Source: Clostridium sp. BJN0013
GTDB taxonomy: Bacteria; Bacillota; Clostridia; Clostridiales; Clostridiaceae
Direction: 5' to 3'
NCBI RefSeq assembly: GCF_040939125.1
Contig: NZ_CP162495.1
Coordinates: 3,782,001 to 3,846,000 of the forward strand
Length of the DNA: 64,000 nt
Positions 17,907 to 26,813 of this stretch are shown piece after piece. A program made the position numbers and the translations under genes. The notes below the pieces were generated by a model that saw only the letters and a program-made list of their open reading frames with translations, had not been told where the DNA came from and ran no database searches. Within the stretch, counting starts at the first letter, position 1; the number at the start of each line of letters is the position of its first letter.

Positions 17907-17982
17907 TGGTACGCCATCGGGGACTCGAACCCCGGGCAACCTGATTAAGAGTCAGATGCTCTACCAGCTGAGCTAATGGCGC
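17907..17982 (-). tRNA. tRNA-Lys (CTT)
   Basis: Canonical cloverleaf: acceptor GCGCCAT/ATGGCGT, anticodon loop CTCTTAA giving CTT, T loop TTCGAGT, encoded CCA. Intact parent of the degenerate copy at 17140-17214. Confidence 0.93.
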
Positions 17983-17987
17983 ATACT

Positions 17988-18064
17988 TGGTGCGTCTTAA
18001 GGGATTCGAACCCCCGGCACACGGCTTAGAAGGCCGTTGCTCTATCCAACTGAGCTAAAGACGC
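17988..18064 (-). tRNA. tRNA-Arg (TCT), second copy
   Basis: Same sequence as 17220-17296, with anticodon TCT and encoded CCA. Confidence 0.93.
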
Positions 18065-18069
18065 ACGCT

Positions 18070-18143
18070 TGGAGCGGGTGAAGGGAATCGAACCCTCATA
18101 ACTAGCTTGGAAGGCTAGCACTCTACCATTGAGTTACACCCGC
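18070..18143 (-). tRNA. tRNA-Gly (TCC), second intact copy
   Basis: Same sequence as 16894-16967, with anticodon TCC and encoded CCA. Confidence 0.93.
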
Positions 18144-18194
18144 ACAAATTACTCCATAAGCAAACTAAACTCGGATAGCTTACTTAGAATTAAA

Positions 18195-18270
18195 TGGTCG
18201 GGGTGACAGGGATTGAACCTGCGACCTCATGGTCCCAAACCACGCGCGCTCCCATCTGCGCCACACCCCG
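18195..18270 (-). tRNA. tRNA-Pro (TGG), promoter-proximal copy
   Basis: Same sequence as 17055-17130. First gene of the array in transcription order. Confidence 0.93.
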
Positions 18271-18397
18271 ATATAAAAAGTATTAAAACCATTAATACTT
18301 TAAATTAAAAATTGCTTGAAACTCTTGACGACATTAATTATTCTACACGATATATATTAATTCGTCAATACCTATTTCTTAGTTTTTCTATTTTTCT

Positions 18398-18868
18398 TTA
18401 AATTCCTTTAATATCTGGACTTATAACTCCTTTCTGTATATCTATAGTTACTACACTATTAAAACCATCCCTAGGTATAGACGGACTCCCAGGATTAATA
18501 AACCATATTCCCTCTTCATAAACTATCTGGGATATATGAGTATGTCCGAATAAAACTACATCTGCTTTCTGTTCTAAAGCTCTGAATTTTAACCTGGATA
18601 AACTATATTTAACATCATATCTATGTCCATGAGTTATAAAAAATCTTTTGCTATTTATAACTTCTAATCTTTCACTAGGAGCATCTACATTAAAATCACA
18701 GTTACCTCTTACATTAATAATAGAGCCTGTATAAATCCTTTTTATTTCATTAGCATCCTGAACATTATCTCCCAAATGAATAATTAATTCTGTATTATAC
18801 AGCACATCTACAACTTTCTTCATAAACTTTTTATACCTGTGAGTATCACTTACCACTCCTATATGCAA
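18398..18868 (-). CDS. yfcE: YfcE/MJ0936-type metallophosphoesterase
   Basis: 156 aa, full length. Dimetal phosphoesterase signature in order: SDTH near residue 8, LGDN (about 33), RGNCD (about 54), THGH (about 79) and FGHTH (about 110). Family members hydrolyse phosphodiesters, cytosolic, with Mn2+ or similar metals; the physiological substrate is unknown. The gene starts 3 bp after the stop of rdgB, so it is co-transcribed with rph and rdgB, an order common in clostridia. Confidence 0.9.
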   Translation of the reverse strand: MHIGVVSDTHRYKKFMKKVVDVLYNTELIIHLGDNVQDANEIKRIYTGSIINVRGNCDFNVDAPSERLEVINSKRFFITHGHRYDVKYSLSRLKFRALEQKADVVLFGHTHISQIVYEEGIWFINPGSPSIPRDGFNSVVTIDIQKGVISPDIKGI

Positions 18869-18871
18869 AAT

Positions 18872-19480
18872 TTAAACCTCCTTCATAAGGTATCTCATTT
18901 CCTTTTCCAACTCTTTTAATGCCATGGCTCTATGACTTATACAATTTTTAAGTGTAGAATCCATTTCCCCAAAGGTCATATTATATTCTGGTATGTAAAA
19001 TAAAGGATCATATCCAAATTTATTCCTTCCCCTTTCTTCATCACATATCATACCGGCTATTTCTCCCTGAACCTCTAGAACTTTACTGTCATCTATTATT
19101 AATGTAATGGCACATACAAATTTAGCCTTTCTATCATCATAACCTTTATGTTCTAAAAGCTTTAAAAGTTTTTCGTTATTTTTCTTATCATTTCCGTGTT
19201 CCCCGGCAAACCTTGCAGAATATACTCCTGGCTTTCCATTTAACCCACTTACCATAAGTCCTGAATCATCTGCCAGTACCATACATTTAACTTTCAACAA
19301 ATCATATATGGTTTTAGCTTTTTTATAGGCATTTTCTTTAAATGTAGTTCCATCCTCTACAATATCAATATCTATATTAGCCTCTTTCATAGATATGACT
19401 TCTATTGGATATTTAGAAAGTATTTGTTTTATTTCTTTTATCTTGTTAAGATTATTGCTTGCTACTATTAATCTTTTCAT
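18872..19480 (-). CDS. rdgB: XTP/dITP pyrophosphatase (RdgB/HAM1)
   Basis: 202 aa from the ATG at 19480, which overlaps the rph stop in an ATGA. An in-frame ATG at 19504 would add eight residues inside rph and is less likely. The protein opens [17 protein letters not shown], followed by ADDSGLMV and [12 protein letters not shown], the nucleotide-binding motifs of the Ham1 family. It hydrolyses non-canonical purine triphosphates (ITP, dITP, XTP) to monophosphates, keeping inosine and xanthine out of DNA and RNA. Length matches the family (about 200 aa). Confidence 0.93.
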   Translation of the reverse strand: MKRLIVASNNLNKIKEIKQILSKYPIEVISMKEANIDIDIVEDGTTFKENAYKKAKTIYDLLKVKCMVLADDSGLMVSGLNGKPGVYSARFAGEHGNDKKNNEKLLKLLEHKGYDDRKAKFVCAITLIIDDSKVLEVQGEIAGMICDEERGRNKFGYDPLFYIPEYNMTFGEMDSTLKNCISHRAMALKELEKEMRYLMKEV

Positions 19481-20226
19481 TGCTCCCCACCTGTTCCTAT
19501 CCATAAAGAATCCATTTTTAAACTATCCTTTTGTGCACTAATCATATTTTTTATTCCTTTTTCTGCCAAGAGCAAGAGTTCCTTTAAATCCTCCCTAGTA
19601 AAAGGATTTTGTTCTCCTGTACCTTGTATTTCAACAAATTCTCCCGAATCTGTCATCACCACATTCATATCTACCTTAGCCTTAGAATCTTCTAAATAAC
19701 ATAGATCTAGCATCCTTGTATCATTTACTATTCCTACACTTATGGCACTTACAAAATCTCTTATGGGATATATTGTAAAAGGATTTTGTCTATGAAGTTT
19801 ATTTACGGCATCAACCAAAGCTACAAAGGCGCCGGATATAGATGCGGTTCTAGTACCACCATCTGCTTGGATTACATCACAATCAACCCATATGGTTTTT
19901 TCTCCTATAGCCTTTAAATCTACTACAGATCTGAGAGCCCTGCCTATTATTCTCTGAATCTCCATGGTTCTGCCATCAATTCTACCTCTATTTATATCTC
20001 TAGCCTTCCTTACTTGGGTAGCCCTAGGAATCATATTATACTCACAGGTAATCCATCCTTCTCCTTTTCCCTTTAAAAAAGGTGGTACTTTATCCTCTAT
20101 AGAAGCGGTACATATTACCTTTGTATCTCCATTTTCTATTAATACAGAGCCCTCTGCATACTTTGTATAATTTCTGGTTATTTTTACAGGTCTAATTTGG
20201 TTACATTTTCTACCATCGACTCTCAT
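19477..20226 (-). CDS. rph: Ribonuclease PH
   Basis: 249 aa, full length. It opens [16 protein letters not shown]. Family motifs are [20 protein letters not shown] and [19 protein letters not shown], followed by [20 protein letters not shown]. It removes 3' nucleotides from tRNA precursors with phosphate as nucleophile and forms a hexameric ring. It is the first gene of the rph-rdgB-yfcE operon and lies just upstream of a large tRNA array, a fitting but possibly accidental neighbourhood. A ribosome binding site (GGAGGTAGAAT) precedes the ATG. Confidence 0.95.
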   Translation of the reverse strand: MRVDGRKCNQIRPVKITRNYTKYAEGSVLIENGDTKVICTASIEDKVPPFLKGKGEGWITCEYNMIPRATQVRKARDINRGRIDGRTMEIQRIIGRALRSVVDLKAIGEKTIWVDCDVIQADGGTRTASISGAFVALVDAVNKLHRQNPFTIYPIRDFVSAISVGIVNDTRMLDLCYLEDSKAKVDMNVVMTDSGEFVEIQGTGEQNPFTREDLKELLLLAEKGIKNMISAQKDSLKMDSLWIGTGGEQ

Positions 20227-20271
20227 ATTCTACCTCCACAATTAAAACTATATTCTTCAATTATACCCTAA

Positions 20272-21261
20272 TTACTTTAATTTTTCCTCTAATATAAATA
20301 ATTCATCTCTTTTAGGAGCAACCACTTTCTTTTCCTCACCATTGCAAATTAGTTTATACCCATTTTTAGTGATTTTCCCTACAACACAGGCCTTAATACC
20401 TTCAGACTCCAACATATGAACTAATTCTTCACCTTTTGAAGTTGTAATAAGCATACTTCCCGAGGAAATGAGTTTTAAGGGATCTACTAAATACTGACTG
20501 CATATTTTTTTTGTTATCTTAGTTAATGGCATTTTGTCTTTATATACTTTAAAGCCAACTTTACTAGCTTTAGCAATCTCCCATAAAGCCCCTAATATTC
20601 CCCCTTCTGTTATATCATGCATTGAATTTACTCCAAATTCTCCTGACAGTATTCCCTCTTTAACCACACTTATTTGTTTTATATAATCCTTAGCTTCACT
20701 TATCTCTTCTGGAGTAAGCAAACCAATTAATTTATCTTCATAGTCATTTACTATAATACTAGTACCTTCTAAACATAAATATTTAGTTACCACTATATCA
20801 TCTTTTTCTTTTGCCCCTGATGTAGACACTGCTTTTCCCTTATCGCCTTTTCCTATGGCAGTACAGGATATTACTATTTTATTCACTGAACTTGTTACTT
20901 CAGTATGTCCCCCTAAAATTTCCACATTTAACTTTTTAGCCTCTTCACTAACTTCTCCCATAAGTCTATTTATATCGTCTAAAGAAGCTCCTTCGGGTAA
21001 AAGCATTGTAACCAAAAGACCTACCGGCTCAATTCCACAAGATGCTATATCATTACAGTTTATATGTACTGCAAGTTTTCCACTGTTTATATTGGCTCCA
21101 GTAATAGGATCTGTAGAAACAACACACTCTTTATCTCCAAAATTTATTACACTACAATCCTCTCCTATTCCACTTCTTATTCTAACATCATTTCTCTTAA
21201 CAGATCTATTTTTATCTATTATACTTTTTAAATCTTTCCAATCTAGCTTTCCAGCTTTCAT
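20272..21261 (-). CDS. AIR synthase-related protein (PurM/HypE/ThiL superfamily)
   Basis: 329 aa. The N-terminal PurM-type ATP-binding half contains RIRSGIGEDCSVINFGD, VSTDPITGA, VHINCNDIASCGIEPVG and LGGHTEVT. The C-terminal half contains HDITEGGILGALWEIA and LISSGSMLITT. The overall pattern is closest to HypE-like proteins, but the C-terminal Cys tail of HypE is absent, so hydrogenase maturation cannot be claimed. It probably binds or uses ATP on an unknown substrate. It lies 45 bp upstream of rph on the same strand. Confidence 0.8.
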   Translation of the reverse strand: MKAGKLDWKDLKSIIDKNRSVKRNDVRIRSGIGEDCSVINFGDKECVVSTDPITGANINSGKLAVHINCNDIASCGIEPVGLLVTMLLPEGASLDDINRLMGEVSEEAKKLNVEILGGHTEVTSSVNKIVISCTAIGKGDKGKAVSTSGAKEKDDIVVTKYLCLEGTSIIVNDYEDKLIGLLTPEEISEAKDYIKQISVVKEGILSGEFGVNSMHDITEGGILGALWEIAKASKVGFKVYKDKMPLTKITKKICSQYLVDPLKLISSGSMLITTSKGEELVHMLESEGIKACVVGKITKNGYKLICNGEEKKVVAPKRDELFILEEKLK

Positions 21262-21337
21262 AAAATTTCTTCCTTTCCAAAAATAAATAAGAACTATTTT
21301 TCATCCTATTTCATATTATTTATATAAGGATTAATTT

Positions 21338-22765
21338 ATGGTAGGTGTAAATATTTTGAAATATATAGGACCTTTCTTGAGAATTAATAAGATAAAACCT
21401 TATAATATTAAACATCAATTATTTTATTTTTCAAAAGAATCTTTAAAGGAAATTGTACTACACTCAAAATGTGGAATTTTCACTCCAATTAAAGAACTAA
21501 ATATAAAAAATATATCTAACTTTGATATTACCACATTTAAAGATGTTTCTCCACTTCTATGTATATATAAAAAAGCAAATCCTGTTCTTATAAATATGGA
21601 TAACAAACTTTGTTGGAATGAGGACAAATTCAAAAAAGAAATAAACATAGATAGCAATGCATTTATGACCTTATGCTTGCTGGAACTTTCAGACTACTAT
21701 ACCTCTTTTTATAACATAGATAAAAATAAATACAATTTAAAAACACTTTACAACTTGATGTGTAAAAATCAGCTTGAATTTTACGCTTTACATTTTAGAA
21801 ATGTCCAGGGCATTTTTACTGACAAAAAATGTGAGAATATCTCTTCTCCCGAAGATTTGAGATTCATAGAAAAGAATAAAAAATTTAAATTCTCATCTCA
21901 GGCTCTTTTGATGGCGGCTTATTACAAGTGCAGTCTCCTTCTTGAAAATCAAGAAAAAGAAGAATTTAAAAACTTTTCTTTTGATATTTTAAATATGCTT
22001 ATTGATTCAAAAGAAGAATTATATGATTTATCTTTTGAAGAACTTACAAAATTATGCTTTGGTTTGAATATATTTTATAATTACTCAAAAGATAATCAAT
22101 GTAAAGATTTAATATTGGATATATCTGAACTTTTGTTTGAAAAGTATTATAAAGAAGATTCCCAATCCAGTATATTAAAAAACATAGATGTGGAAAATGA
22201 TGCATTAAACTATATAAACTATACTTTAATATATAGAAACACAAATATTATGAAATCTAAGGACAATACAAAATTTATATCAGAAAGGCTTCTAAAACTC
22301 TACGATGCAGAAAAAGGGTTATTTATAAAAAATACATCCAAAAAAAATATAGAATTTACATCCCTAGAAATTATGCTTTACCTTATGGTCTTTATGATAG
22401 ATACAGCTCTATATAGAGATGAAAATAAAAATGACTTAGTAGTATTAGATATTTTCAAACGCCAACTACTAGATTCAGGTATAATTTTAAGTTGGCCTGA
22501 AACTCCTGACTTAAACGATGTAGAAAGATATAGAGGTTTTTCTCTTAAGTCAGAGGATTTAATTGAAGAACAAAATTTTAGACCATCTTCAATTCCATCG
22601 CCAGAGTCTTGTGAACTGGCACCTATTTTTGCTAAATATGTAACTTACAGTAGAAAAAAAGAAAATTTTAAATCTATAAAAGCTTCTTTTGATACCTACA
22701 AAAATATGTTTATATTTTTTATTATAATACATTTTTTTAAGCCAGAATCGCCTCTAAATCTATAA
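21338..22765 (+). CDS. Conserved clostridial-type protein of unknown function
   Basis: 475 aa, transcribed divergently from the PurM-like gene. No signal peptide and no known motif was recognised. The sequence is all-helical in character, Lys/Glu/Asn-rich, with short repeating helical pairs (ALLMAAYYKCSLLLEN, LEIMLYLMVFMIDTALYRDE) that could form an alpha/alpha-toroid as in six-hairpin proteins. The last about 20 residues are strongly hydrophobic (MFIFFIIIHFF). AAGGATTAATTT supports the ATG at 21338. The stop codon touches dispersed-element copy B. Confidence 0.6.
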   Translation: MVGVNILKYIGPFLRINKIKPYNIKHQLFYFSKESLKEIVLHSKCGIFTPIKELNIKNISNFDITTFKDVSPLLCIYKKANPVLINMDNKLCWNEDKFKKEINIDSNAFMTLCLLELSDYYTSFYNIDKNKYNLKTLYNLMCKNQLEFYALHFRNVQGIFTDKKCENISSPEDLRFIEKNKKFKFSSQALLMAAYYKCSLLLENQEKEEFKNFSFDILNMLIDSKEELYDLSFEELTKLCFGLNIFYNYSKDNQCKDLILDISELLFEKYYKEDSQSSILKNIDVENDALNYINYTLIYRNTNIMKSKDNTKFISERLLKLYDAEKGLFIKNTSKKNIEFTSLEIMLYLMVFMIDTALYRDENKNDLVVLDIFKRQLLDSGIILSWPETPDLNDVERYRGFSLKSEDLIEEQNFRPSSIPSPESCELAPIFAKYVTYSRKKENFKSIKASFDTYKNMFIFFIIIHFFKPESPLNL

Positions 22766-22922
22766 GTGACTTTTAGCTTCAGGTGGAGTTTGCTCATGAG
22801 GAATGTTTTCTCCATCTGAACCTTAGCTAAACTTATCCAAGGGCGTAGCAGTGCTCATGCCCCACTTTAAAAAAGCTGGCTAATATTAGTAATGATAGCG
22901 TTGGGATAAATTAAAGATATTT
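22763..22922 (+). repeat. Dispersed structured element, copy B
   Basis: Hairpin 1 is TTCAGGTGGA ... TCCATCTGAA (about 22780-22822). The outer pair TTATCC (22833-22838) and GGATAA (22904-22909) encloses GGGC ... GCCC around GTAGCAGTGCTCAT, then AGCTGGCTAATATTAG. It starts at the stop codon of the 475-aa gene and points toward the small Cys protein at 23085. Confidence 0.7.
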
Positions 22923-23084
22923 TTAGAAATAAATTTTATAATTTTAGGACATAATAATATAACCCAGAGTACAAGCATTTTAAGTATATAAAAATAATTA
23001 ATAAAAAAATCATACTTTAACCATTTTTTTAATACTTTACGATTCTTTAAATTCATCCAACTTCTATAAGGAAGGTGATAACTA

Positions 23085-23243
23085 ATGATGGATATTAATT
23101 GTTCTGAGAATTGTGTTCATCAGAAAAATGGAAAATGCACTTTAAACTACGTTACTCCTATTACAAACCTTTCCTCTTTAGAAACAAATTGCATATATTT
23201 TACTCCTAAAAAAAAATCTAATAATAAATTTACTCGTCTTTAA
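23085..23243 (+). CDS. Small cysteine-containing protein, unknown
   Basis: 52 aa, starting MMDINCSENCVHQKNGKC. Four cysteines are spaced C-x3-C ... C ... C (residues 6, 10, 18, 36), a possible metal-binding or redox site, followed by a Lys-rich tail. The ribosome binding site AAGGAAGGTGAT lies 6-7 nt upstream of the first ATG. A terminator follows. I have seen this kind of short Cys protein in clostridia but cannot assign a role. Confidence 0.65.
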   Translation: MMDINCSENCVHQKNGKCTLNYVTPITNLSSLETNCIYFTPKKKSNNKFTRL

Positions 23244-23294
23244 AATATGGAAAATAATTTAGTTAAAATTGATCTATATTTCTAACTTAACATA

Positions 23295-23321
23295 GGATCT
23301 CATAAATAGTAAATGAGATCC
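23295..23321 (+). terminator. Intrinsic terminator between convergent genes
   Basis: A perfect 9-bp stem GGATCTCAT/ATGAGATCC with a 9-nt loop, followed by TCTTT. It lies between the small Cys gene (+) and the binding-protein gene (-), so it may serve both. Confidence 0.75.
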
Positions 23322-23344
23322 TCTTTAAATATTCTTTACATAAT

Positions 23345-24961
23345 TTAATCTTTCGACAGATAAACCTTATCCAATTTTATATTACCCATTTTATTAGTAT
23401 ATACATCTTTTACATAATTCCTTGTAACAATAATTGTTTTATTAAAATATAGAGGTACTATTGGCATATCTTCAAGTAATATATTTTCCATATCTTTAAA
23501 CATTTCTATTTTTTTATTTACATCCTTCTCTAAGATCGCACCAGTGAACTTATTGTCAAATTCTATATTACTATACCCATATAAATTATATGTAGAAGAA
23601 GATTGCCACATTTGGAAAAAAGGTATAGGATAATTATAATATCCCTGGTAAAATATTTCCGCCATATCATAGCTGCCATTTTTTATTTCGTTATTAAACG
23701 ATTTTAAATCATATCCTACACACTTCACATTTACTTTTATATATTTTTTTAGACTATTTGCTATTTCATCACATACCTTTTTATTTTCAACTGAATTTAT
23801 ATATATAAGTTTCAAAGATTTTTTTCCCTCATCATAATCTAAACTTTTCATAACATCTAAAGCTGCATCTCCTTGAGCATTTTCTGAGAAAAAGGATTTA
23901 TTTATAAAGTTACCATTTAACCCATTACCTACATAACTAGGTATATAAGAACTTGCTGGTATTGAAGTATTTTTTAATATATTTTGGACTATATTGTTTC
24001 TACCTATAGAAAGAGATACTGCTTTTCTGAAATTGACATTGCTTACAATACCTTGCTTTTTTAAATTAAAAACTATCCCTGTACCTTTTAATTGGGTTTC
24101 AGATATATATTTGTCTTTTTTCTCAATATTACTAATTTCCCCCAGGGGAGGATCTGTGAATATACTTATCCTGTAATTTTCAAATCCTGCCAGTGCACTT
24201 TCACCGGTTTTTAAAGATGTTACTACTATAGTGTCACTTTTCACTCCACTACTATTCCAGTACTTAGAATTTTTCTTTAAAGTTACTTCTTGTTCATCAG
24301 ACAAATTAAATATAGTAAAACTTCCCGAATACAATATTGAATTATAATATTTTTTCCAATTTATAAGTTTGTAATCAATTATTCTAAGTGCATATATAGG
24401 TTGGGCAAGTATATTTAAAAAATAATTACAGGGATAATTTAATCTTATAGATAGAGTATCTTTATCTATAGCAGTAATAGCTACATTCTTAAAATCACAT
24501 TTACCCTTTCTATAATCTTCCGCACCAAAAATGCAATTTAATTGATCTTCATATATATTTTTTGTATTTGGGTTTAATATACTAGAAAAGAAATCCACAA
24601 AATTATACGCAGTTATATCAGTTCCATTACTCCACTTTGCATTTTTTCTTATTTTAAAAGTATAGCTAGTTCCTTCATCACTTATGCTCCAACTTTCTGA
24701 CAAAGATGGAATTATCCTTCCATTACTATCACTGCTTACCAGACCTTCAAAAGCATTGGCAAGTATATCCTTTTCTCTCACATTATCTGAATCCAACATT
24801 ATTAAATCATCTGGCAACTGGCCTAAATTATATACTACACTATTTTTATAACTATTGGTCTGAATTTCCTTAGTCTTTTTCTCCAGTGCGCCTCCACTTA
24901 AAGTTATAGAAACCATACCAATTACTAATACAATTATTATTATATAAATAAGCTTTTTCAT
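23345..24961 (-). CDS. Peptide/nickel-type ABC substrate-binding protein (SBP_bac_5)
   Basis: 538 aa, the normal size for OppA/DppA-type proteins. An N-terminal membrane segment (residues 3-24) is followed by typical motifs: DLIMLDSDNVREKDILANAF, GRIIPSLSESWSISDEGTSY, FKIRKNAKWSNGTDITAYNF. It should bind oligopeptides or similar ligands outside the cell for an ABC importer. Oddly there is no lipobox Cys after the hydrophobic segment (SITLSGGAL), so it is membrane-anchored or secreted rather than a lipoprotein. No permease or ATPase gene is adjacent, so it is an orphan. Confidence 0.87.
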   Translation of the reverse strand: MKKLIYIIIIVLVIGMVSITLSGGALEKKTKEIQTNSYKNSVVYNLGQLPDDLIMLDSDNVREKDILANAFEGLVSSDSNGRIIPSLSESWSISDEGTSYTFKIRKNAKWSNGTDITAYNFVDFFSSILNPNTKNIYEDQLNCIFGAEDYRKGKCDFKNVAITAIDKDTLSIRLNYPCNYFLNILAQPIYALRIIDYKLINWKKYYNSILYSGSFTIFNLSDEQEVTLKKNSKYWNSSGVKSDTIVVTSLKTGESALAGFENYRISIFTDPPLGEISNIEKKDKYISETQLKGTGIVFNLKKQGIVSNVNFRKAVSLSIGRNNIVQNILKNTSIPASSYIPSYVGNGLNGNFINKSFFSENAQGDAALDVMKSLDYDEGKKSLKLIYINSVENKKVCDEIANSLKKYIKVNVKCVGYDLKSFNNEIKNGSYDMAEIFYQGYYNYPIPFFQMWQSSSTYNLYGYSNIEFDNKFTGAILEKDVNKKIEMFKDMENILLEDMPIVPLYFNKTIIVTRNYVKDVYTNKMGNIKLDKVYLSKD

Positions 24962-25132
24962 AATTTTCTCCTCATCTTATCTATGGGATACTAATTAAAT
25001 TATTGTCACTTAACTATGAAAATAAACAAATTGTATTATAATATTTTTAATATCATTTTTTTATGATATAATGTTCACGTATATTTAAGTGGCCTCATGT
25101 CCTTAAAATTGATTATTATGGAGGAGTATAAA

Positions 25133-25345
25133 ATGATACTTACTATAGAGATATTAGGCATTTTAACTATGTGCACTATAATATTCGTGTTAATTTGGGG
25201 GCTTATAATAATTAAACAAACACTATCTCAAATAAAGTACAAAAACTATCTTCTGGAAAAGATAACTCAATATATGCATATGCTTATAAAAAAAGATGAT
25301 AATATAATGAAACAAGAAGAAAAAATAAGAGACCTTAAGGAATAA
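25133..25345 (+). CDS. Small single-span membrane protein, unknown
   Basis: 70 aa from the ATG at 25133, 8 nt after GGAGGAG; an earlier in-frame ATG overlaps this site and is unlikely. Residues 3-30 form one membrane helix (ILTIEILGILTMCTIIFVLI). The rest is a Lys/Glu-rich helix probably in the cytosol. It is transcribed divergently from the binding-protein gene, and its stop is inside a terminator stem. Confidence 0.65.
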   Translation: MILTIEILGILTMCTIIFVLIWGLIIIKQTLSQIKYKNYLLEKITQYMHMLIKKDDNIMKQEEKIRDLKE

Positions 25346-25359
25346 GTCTCTTATTTTTT
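25325..25359. terminator. Bidirectional terminator
   Basis: ATAAGAGAC ... GTCTCTTAT with T-rich or A-rich runs on both sides. It overlaps the stop of the small membrane gene (+) and lies just downstream of gatB (-). Confidence 0.8.
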
Positions 25360-25366
25360 ATGAAAT

Positions 25367-26797
25367 TTAATATTTATCTATTTCTTCATCTACTAACTCA
25401 TTTACAATCATAGGATTGGCATTACCCCTAGTTTTTTTCATAACCATACCCACTATGAATTTCACTGCTTTTTTCTTGCCATTTTTATAATCTTCAATAG
25501 ACTTTGGATTTTCTTCCATAACTTCTTTTACAACTTTTAAAATTTCCTCTTTACTGTTATTTTGAACAAACCCTTTTTCTTTTATTATTTTCTCAGGACT
25601 TCTACCACTGTAAAACATTTCTTCAATGACTTTTTTACCTATATTATTGGAAATAACATTACAATTTATAAATTCAATTAGTTGGGCTAAATCCTTTTCT
25701 GTAAATTTTAATTTATTCAAAGGGGTGCCTGTTTCCTTTGCAAGTCTTGATATATCCCCCGTAATCCAATTAGAAACAGACTTTGCATCTCCACTTAATT
25801 TGGCGGCATTTTCAAAGAAATCTGTTATTTCTATGTTTAAAACTAAAATTTCTATTTCCTTTCTAGAAATTTTGAATTCTTCAACAAATCTATCTATCTT
25901 TTTATCAGGAAGCTCTGGAATAGTTTTTCTTATATTATCTATGTAATCATTTGAAATGTTTATAGCTACCAAATCTCCTTCCGGAAAATATCTATAATCA
26001 TTGGCATATTCCTTACTTCTCATAACTTCAGTTATATTTTTGGAATCATTCCATCTTCTGGTCTCCTGCTTCACTTTTTCTCCAGATTCTATTATATAAC
26101 TTTGCCTTTTATACTCATACTGTATAGCCTTCTCAAGAGCCTTAAAAGAATTCATATTTTTTATCTCTGTTTTCACTCCCAATTCCAAATTACACTTAGG
26201 CCTTACAGATATATTACAATCACACCTAAAAGAACCTTGTTCCATTCTACAATCTGATACTCCTATAAATTTAAGTATATTTCTTAACTTTTCAAGATAT
26301 AGGAGTGCCTCCTTTGAAGTTCTGATATCTGGTTTTGACACTATTTCTATAAGAGGTATTCCTGCCCTGTTATAATCAATTAATGTACCTTCATCTGTAT
26401 GTATAAGTTTCCCTGCATCCTCTTCTATATGTATTCTTTCAATACCTATTTTTCTTTTTTGGCCTAAATGATTTCTTATTTCAATAAATCCTTCCCTGCA
26501 AATAGGAAATTCCTGCTGGGTTATTTGATAATTTTTGGGACAATCAGCATAAAAATAATTTTTTCTGTCCATTCTACTTTTATTGTTTATAGAACAATTG
26601 AGAGCAAGTCCTGCTTTTATGGCATATTCCACTACTTTTTTGTTTAACCTTGGAAGGGCTCCTGGAAGTCCAAGACATACGGGACAAACATGTGTATTTG
26701 GTTCACTTCCGAACCCAGTACCACATCCACAATATATTTTAGTTTTTGTCAAAAGTTCTACATGAACTTCAAGACCAATAACAGCTTCAAATTCCAT
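25367..26797 (-). CDS. gatB: Asp/Glu-tRNA amidotransferase subunit B
   Basis: 476 aa from the ATG at 26797 after AGGTGAGTACT; an upstream in-frame ATG would give a 20-residue hydrophobic extension inside gatA and is rejected. The start MEFEAVIGLEVHVEL, the Zn-site cysteines (YCGCGTGF, HVCPVCLGLPGALP) and the signature YNRAGIPLIEIVSKPD are all present, and the C-terminal YqeY-like tRNA-binding tail is complete. GatB activates Glu/Asp on misacylated tRNA(Gln)/tRNA(Asn) with ATP and transfers ammonia from GatA. It is the third gene of gatC-gatA-gatB. Confidence 0.95.
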   Translation of the reverse strand: MEFEAVIGLEVHVELLTKTKIYCGCGTGFGSEPNTHVCPVCLGLPGALPRLNKKVVEYAIKAGLALNCSINNKSRMDRKNYFYADCPKNYQITQQEFPICREGFIEIRNHLGQKRKIGIERIHIEEDAGKLIHTDEGTLIDYNRAGIPLIEIVSKPDIRTSKEALLYLEKLRNILKFIGVSDCRMEQGSFRCDCNISVRPKCNLELGVKTEIKNMNSFKALEKAIQYEYKRQSYIIESGEKVKQETRRWNDSKNITEVMRSKEYANDYRYFPEGDLVAINISNDYIDNIRKTIPELPDKKIDRFVEEFKISRKEIEILVLNIEITDFFENAAKLSGDAKSVSNWITGDISRLAKETGTPLNKLKFTEKDLAQLIEFINCNVISNNIGKKVIEEMFYSGRSPEKIIKEKGFVQNNSKEEILKVVKEVMEENPKSIEDYKNGKKKAVKFIVGMVMKKTRGNANPMIVNELVDEEIDKY

Positions 26798-26813
26798 AGT
26801 ACTCACCTTTCTG

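Noticed and set aside
16745-17976. Open frames running through the tRNA array on both strands
   Set aside because: They consist of translated tRNA sequence and have no ribosome binding sites; the tRNA cloverleaves explain the DNA.
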